Source: Rutstroemia sp. NJR-2017a BVV2 (Eukaryota > Ascomycota > Leotiomycetes > Helotiales > Rutstroemiaceae). From it: a stretch of DNA of 64,000 nt. The notes beneath the pieces are model-generated. The model was not told the origin of the DNA. It worked only from the letters and a program-made list of their open reading frames with translations, and searched no databases. The translations under genes were made by a program, and so were the position numbers. Below, piece by piece: positions 59,296 to 64,000 of this stretch. Every line of letters begins with the position of its first letter. The first letter of the stretch is position 1. The stretch is taken from positions 496,001-560,000 of the forward strand of contig NJPS01000048.1 in NCBI GenBank assembly GCA_002946415.1, written 5' to 3'.

Positions 59296-60407
59296 TTAAG
59301 CAGACGCAGAAGTAGGAGGGTCGCGATTGAAGACTGTCTTGACTTCTTGCCAGTATCGGAGCTTATCGGCTGCTGCTTGATCTTCATAGACCTGAAGGCT
59401 TCCGTCAGCATGAAAGAAGAAAAAGTAGACGAGATTCAAAGAAAACTAACCTTGCGTTGAGCAGCGGGCAATGCTTTCCACTCTGTCGCAATCAGGCCCA
59501 GAGCCTCACGAGCTTTCACATTTGCGAAATCTCCAGATGCATATCTGTCTTTGATGAAAAAGAGGAGGGCATGTGCTGGACGGCGAGGTTGACGTTCGTC
59601 GGGAATGTCTCTCGGTACACTTTTGCCGCTCAGTTTGCGCAAGGCTTGTCGAGCATTGTTTGCTAGGCGGATCTCATCGGGTGTATGAGTTGCGACCCAT
59701 TTCTTCATTGCGACCTCATTGGAAGCCTTGTTCTCGTTCGCGGTGTGGGTCAGGCGCTGTATGAATTATTTAGTCTAGGGTGTAACGGGGAAGAGATGTC
59801 GTGAGCATTATATGCATACCTCAATTTCTGCTGCGGTGAGCGCGGGGTACTCCGCAGCAGCTTTGCCAAGATCAACTTTGCCCTTTGTTCCACTGAGAAC
59901 GGTTTGTATATGGACGTTGCGAGCTGCGATTGGTTTGTGTTTGGGCTCTTCAGCAAGAAGTGCCACCTCCTTCAACCTCCTCTTCTCTCGGAAAAGTTTC
60001 ACACTCTCCTTCAAGGGGGCTTTCTTTGTTTTGGGCTTGGGCTTGGGCTTGGGCTTAGCCTTTGACTTGGCTTTTGCCTTTTTGACAGGTTTCTTCGCGG
60101 GTTTCTTCGCATCTTTCTTCGCGGGCTTCTTAGCTGCAGTTTTCGGCGCTGCAGGTTTTCTCGCAGCGGGCTTCTTCGCAGCTGCTTTTGTCGCAGTCGC
60201 AGCGGGCTTCTTGGCCGGCGCAGATTTTGTCGCTGTAGCATACGAGCGACGCGCTAGGAGCGATTGCGATGAGCTTCGAGAGATGATTGCAGCATTTTGG
60301 TGAGCTTCAACGCGTTGTAATTGCCAGGTGCTAGCGAGAAACCGGTTTGAAGAGGGGTGCAATCCACCAATTCTCTTGATGGCTGCACGGCCAATGCTCG
60401 ACAGCAT
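59296..60407 (-). CDS. Mitochondrial HMG-box DNA-packaging protein
   Basis: Exons 60407-59820, 59756-59451 and 59391-59296 give 329 residues. The first about 60 residues form a mitochondrial presequence (MLSSIGRAAIKRIGG...ARRSYATATK). A linker of Lys/Ala/Pro repeats resembling a histone H1 tail follows (AAKKPAARKPAAPKTAAKKP, then KAKPKPKPKPKTKK). A divergent first box spans about 130-230 (SVKLFREKRRLKEVALL, ARNVHIQTVLSGTKGK, ATHTPDEIRLANNARQAL). A clearer HMG box follows: RRPAHALLFFIKDRYASGDFA through WKALPAAQRK and, across the last splice, VYEDQAAADKLRYWQEV. The layout matches filamentous-fungal mtHMG proteins related to yeast Abf2, which compact mitochondrial DNA. The last exon supplies helix III, so the splice is needed for a complete box. 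Confidence 0.9.
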
Positions 60408-60837
60408 TGTGAGTCAAGGTATGACGGTTTTAGATTAGGATGGTCTTAGAAACCAATTGATTGGAATGTAGAGAGGGGGTTTAACTGTGCAAACGAAAGC
60501 TGCATTGATGTTGCCGCACAAGTAAAATGACGCTAACATGGCGGGAGAGCTACCTCACGTGCTTCACCTTCAAGATCCGTGCACATTCAATCTCACGCCA
60601 AGCGAAACTACCGCAAATGTCTACTTTCGGAATTATCCTCAACTGTGCAACTGACTGACTGCAACCCTCTCCTACCAACTGGACGTACACCCATCCTAGT
60701 TATTTGGACGTACATTTTCCATACTGAGTCGAGGTTATTCGTTTTTGGAAGCAAAGGAAAACTAACCTCTTGTCGTTTGATCCTGCCTAAAGAGTAGTTC
60801 TACCCGTTGAAACACCTATATTATATTTGGGCGAAGG
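60408..60837. promoter_or_regulatory. Divergent promoter mtHMG / PRP5
   Basis: This 430 bp gap separates start codons on opposite strands. TGTGCAACTGACTGACTGCAA near 60640-60665 and CACGTG-like TCACGTGC near 60556-60562 are visible. No gene is seen. Confidence 0.55.
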
Positions 60838-63800
60838 ATGGCTCGGCACAGGGACTCTCGCTCACCATCGCCAACAGGAAGCCACCACTCCTCGAGACGA
60901 ACCAGAAGAGATGACGATGGTAGAAGAGATCGCGATCGCGAACGAGATCGGAGGGATGACGTTAGAGGGCAGAGGCGACGAAGCCGTTCCAGAAGTCCTG
61001 ATGTAAGCTGGTCCTATAATCTTTCGCCCATCTACTTTAGTCCTGTGGCTAATACTTTTCAGCGACGAGACCGTGATCGAGATGCCCATCGGAGGAGAGA
61101 TCGTTCCATAGGAAGAGCAGGTGACGATTATTACAGATCTGCTCGCCGTGATAGATCCCGAGACCGCAGAGATAGATATACCGAAAGAGAGCGATCGCCT
61201 GACAGAAGACGGCGTAGAAGCAGAGAACGAGATTATCGTGACAGGCGAGACGATTCCTATGACAGGGCTCGAAGACGCCGCGAGGATTCTACTGACTCAT
61301 GGTCCCGTAGCAGAGGAGATGACAATCGCGGACAAACGCCGAACAGGTCGAATAGCGCAAAGCCGAGCGATGTATATCTGCCCTTACTCATGCCAACTCT
61401 TGCAATTGCTAACGAATGTCTGCAGCCTCCAAAACCAGCTGTCGCTGCGGTGAAAACCGAAGAGCAGAAGAAAGCAGAACGTCTAGCTAGGACAGAGGCA
61501 TGGAAGAAGAAGTTGGCTGAAGACAAGGAGCGCAAAGAGAGAGAACTCGCGGCTGGAGGCACCCGGAAATTATTAGATGATATAGATCAAAAGGCTAATG
61601 GATCCCCTGCCATTGCATCGCCGAACTCTCCTGCGACACCTACGACTCCCGCAACTCCAGCTGATCTTGCACCGCCAACCAATTATGCTGGAAAGTTTGA
61701 TCCCAAAGCGATAGCCAAGAAGGCAGTAGCTAGTTCAAGCAGTGCAAATACACTTGGAAAGGATGTTCCCATGAAAGAGTTATCTAAAGCGTCCGCCACC
61801 TTAAATTCTACGGTCAAAGGATTACAAGCTGACAAAAAGCCAACAGCTTTCAACAGCACTTCAAAAGGTAAGCAAACGAGACCGGGTATTGAGACTAGAA
61901 GAAAAGCTAATGATTATGTATTAGCATCTGCGTTGCCTAAGACGAGAGGTAACCTCAACGCTTTCGGGCTTGGGGCTAAGACACATACTGACACCGAGAA
62001 AACTTCTCAGAAACGTGCTTTGGATTTTGATGAAGATGAAGGATCAAGGAAGAAACTAGAAAAGCTACCGACCCTCCAAATGGCAAACTCCGCGGATGAT
62101 GATGATGCTGCGCTCGCTAACAGTGCTGAGGGACAAGATGATGACGACGATGAAGGCATGGAAGCTGCTGGTACCGAGGAAGAAGCTGCAGCTGCAGCAA
62201 GAGCCGCTGCGGAAAAGCGCGAAGAGCGATTGCAAGAACAACAAGATGCCGAAAATCAAACACATACAAATGGTGACGTCAAGATGGAAGATGCGCCCAA
62301 CGTTCAGGCTGAGTCAACAGCTATGGAGGAAGATGAAGAAGTCGATCCGTTAGATGCTTTCATGGAAGAGATGGGCGATCCATTCGCAGCTCCGAACAAT
62401 GACACAACCTTTGTCAAAAAGCAGAGCAAAGCGCAGCAACAAGAACCAGAAGCTCTATTCGGAGACGACGACGTTGACTTTAAAACGATGGATGCCGATC
62501 CTGATGATATCCTCGCTATGGCTAGCAAAGCTAGGAAGAAGAAAGATATTCCAACTATCAATTACGCGAAATTGGACCTACCGCCTTTCAGGAAGAACTT
62601 CTACACTGAACCTGCAGAGCTTGTGGATATGACCGAAGCGGAGCTCAATGATCTGAGACTTGAGCTTGATGGTATCAAAGTAGCCGGTAAGGATGTTCCC
62701 AAGCCCGTACAAAAGTGGTCTCAATGCGGTCTTGATGTAAAATCACTGGATGTTATTAAGAAGCTCGAGTACGATCGACCGACCTCCATTCAAATGCAGG
62801 CGATTCCGGCAATCATGTCGGGTCGAGATGTTATTGGCGTTGCTAAGACAGGATCGGGTAAAACTATCGCTTTCCTGCTACCCATGTTCCGTCACATTCG
62901 CGACCAGCCGCCGCTAGAAGGCTCAGACGGACCCATTGGTTTAGTCATGACACCTACAAGAGAACTTGCGACTCAGATTCACAAAGAGTGTAAGCCTTTC
63001 TTGAAGGCAATGGGACTTCGTGCCGTTTGTGCATACGGAGGTGCGCCCATCAAAGACCAAATTGCCGATCTCAAGAGGGGTGCTGAAATAATCGTCTGTA
63101 CACCTGGAAGAATGATTGATCTATTGGCGGCCAATTCCGGTAGAGTTACAAACCTTCGACGTGTCACTTATGTTGTTCTAGATGAAGCTGATCGCATGTT
63201 CGACATGGGGTTTGAGCCTCAAGTTATGAAGATCTTCAACAACATACGGCCGAACAGACAGACAATTCTTTTCTCGGCTACTATGCCACGTATCATGGAT
63301 GCACTGGCTAAGAAGACGCTTCAATCACCCGTGGAAATTGTAGTAGGTGGCAGGAGTATTGTTGCGCCTGAAATTACCCAGATTGTTGAGGTCCGAGAAG
63401 AGAAGGAGAAGTTTCATCGCCTTCTAGAATTACTTGGAGAGCTCTACAGTGAAGATGAGGATGCTCGCACCCTTATCTTTGTCGATCGTCAAGAAAAGGC
63501 TGATGACTTACTTAAGGACCTGATGCGAAAGGGCTATCCTTGCATGTCTATTCACGGTGGAAAGGATCAGATTGATCGCGACTCGACCATCGATGATTTC
63601 AAGGCCGGTGTTGTGCCTATCATGATTGCCACTTCGGTAGCTGCTCGCGGTTTAGATGTTAAGCAACTTAAATTGGTTGTCAACTTCGATGCGCCAAATC
63701 ATCTGGAGGATTATGTTCACCGTGCGGGTCGAACAGGTAGAGCTGGAAACACTGGTACAGCCGTTACTTTCATTACAGAAGAACAGGAACAATATTCAGT

Positions 63801-64000
63801 AGGTATCGCAAAGGCACTTGAACAATCTGGTCAACCGGTACCAGAAAGGCTCAACGAGATGAGGAAGTCATTCCGCGACAAAGTCAAAAGTGGCAAGTCC
63901 AAAGACAGTTCTGGCTTCGGCGGAAAAGGTTTGGAACGTCTTGATGATCAACGTGAAGCGGCTAGAAATCGTGAGCGCAAAACTCACAAGACTGATGGTG
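60838..64000 (+). CDS. PRP5: Spliceosomal DEAD-box RNA helicase Prp5 (3' truncated by window)
   Basis: Exons 60838-61002, 61063-61371, 61426-61867 and 61925 to the right edge give about 997 residues so far, with no stop reached. An Arg/Ser/Asp-rich RS-like N-terminus ([13 protein letters not shown]) is followed by a charged coiled region and an acidic block ([10 protein letters not shown]). The Prp5-specific [14 protein letters not shown] motif and a [14 protein letters not shown] lead into the helicase core. Helicase motifs are all present: Q motif ([17 protein letters not shown]), [25 protein letters not shown], the ARGLDV motif and [10 protein letters not shown]. Prp5 remodels the U2 snRNP and proofreads branch-site pairing during prespliceosome formation in the nucleus. 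The family continues for roughly 150-200 residues after this point. Introns of 60, 54 and 57 bp were placed. Confidence 0.95.
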   Translation, partial: MARHRDSRSPSPTGSHHSSRRTRRDDDGRRDRDRERDRRDDVRGQRRRSRSRSPDVSWSYNLSPIYFSPVANTFQRRDRDRDAHRRRDRSIGRAGDDYYRSARRDRSRDRRDRYTERERSPDRRRRRSRERDYRDRRDDSYDRARRRREDSTDSWSRSRGDDNRGQTPNRSNSAKPSDVYLPLLMPTLAIANECLQPPKPAVAAVKTEEQKKAERLARTEAWKKKLAEDKERKERELAAGGTRKLLDDIDQKANGSPAIASPNSPATPTTPATPADLAPPTNYAGKFDPKAIAKKAVASSSSANTLGKDVPMKELSKASATLNSTVKGLQADKKPTAFNSTSKGKQTRPGIETRRKANDYVLASALPKTRGNLNAFGLGAKTHTDTEKTSQKRALDFDEDEGSRKKLEKLPTLQMANSADDDDAALANSAEGQDDDDDEGMEAAGTEEEAAAAARAAAEKREERLQEQQDAENQTHTNGDVKMEDAPNVQAESTAMEEDEEVDPLDAFMEEMGDPFAAPNNDTTFVKKQSKAQQQEPEALFGDDDVDFKTMDADPDDILAMASKARKKKDIPTINYAKLDLPPFRKNFYTEPAELVDMTEAELNDLRLELDGIKVAGKDVPKPVQKWSQCGLDVKSLDVIKKLEYDRPTSIQMQAIPAIMSGRDVIGVAKTGSGKTIAFLLPMFRHIRDQPPLEGSDGPIGLVMTPTRELATQIHKECKPFLKAMGLRAVCAYGGAPIKDQIADLKRGAEIIVCTPGRMIDLLAANSGRVTNLRRVTYVVLDEADRMFDMGFEPQVMKIFNNIRPNRQTILFSATMPRIMDALAKKTLQSPVEIVVGGRSIVAPEITQIVEVREEKEKFHRLLELLGELYSEDEDARTLIFVDRQEKADDLLKDLMRKGYPCMSIHGGKDQIDRDSTIDDFKAGVVPIMIATSVAARGLDVKQLKLVVNFDAPNHLEDYVHRAGRTGRAGNTGTAVTFITEEQEQYSVGIAKALEQSGQPVPERLNEMRKSFRDKVKSGKSKDSSGFGGKGLERLDDQREAARNRERKTHKTDG

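Noticed and set aside
1..64000. CRISPR arrays, insertion sequences, prophage, tRNA and rRNA genes, telomere repeats
   Set aside because: None was seen. CTTAC and CCTAA-like blocks near 39,317-39,350 are short and do not match TTAGGG arrays.

Overview
The window is nuclear DNA of a filamentous ascomycete. It has about 18 well-supported protein genes on both strands, most cut by short introns of about 48-130 bp with GT...AG ends and CTAAC/CTGAC-like branch sites. Gene content (Ste2-type pheromone receptor, Egh16-type appressorial secreted protein, fungal Zn2Cys6 regulator, mitochondrial HMG protein, Prp5) and protein flavour suggest Pezizomycotina, most likely a plant-associated Leotiomycete. 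The lineage is inference. All exon joins were made by eye: reading frame, splice consensus and family conservation agree at each, but no transcript data were available.

Layout. 1-2.3 kb: no supported gene. 2.3-9.5 kb: an L-rhamnose catabolic mini-cluster, made of a Zn2Cys6 regulator (minus) divergent from L-rhamnonate dehydratase (plus), followed by L-rhamnose 1-dehydrogenase (plus). 9.9-10.5 kb: a small secreted four-cysteine protein with a GPI-like tail. 11.7-30.2 kb is a dense block: a very large coilin-like nuclear protein with a CUE-like segment, RPA43 of RNA polymerase I, a membrane J-protein, cysteine desulfurase NFS1, a BAR-SH3 protein (Rvs167/Hob1 type), a disordered protein with two KIRLF motifs, and the alpha-pheromone receptor Ste2.

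30.2-42 kb is gene-poor and accessory-looking. It holds an orphan six-cysteine gene, an Egh16-family secreted protein, a probable frameshifted cysteine-rich relic, long stretches with no credible gene, and one single-span membrane protein.

42-64 kb is housekeeping again: an LRR protein that looks like a fungal PPP1R37 (protein phosphatase 1 regulator), ribosomal protein L5, an ADIP-domain spindle-pole/centrosome protein (SSX2IP/Msd1 family), an AhpC/TSA-type thioredoxin-fold protein, an AAAP amino-acid permease, a mitochondrial HMG-box DNA-packaging protein, and the spliceosomal DEAD-box helicase Prp5, which runs off the right edge.

The clearest functional grouping is the rhamnose cluster (steps 1 and 3 of the non-phosphorylated pathway plus a candidate regulator). 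The most interesting less-described proteins are the coilin/CUE-like giant, the PPP1R37-like LRR protein, the small HCGWHEP secreted protein and the relic-rich region at 30-37 kb. No CRISPR array, insertion sequence, rRNA or tRNA gene was found.
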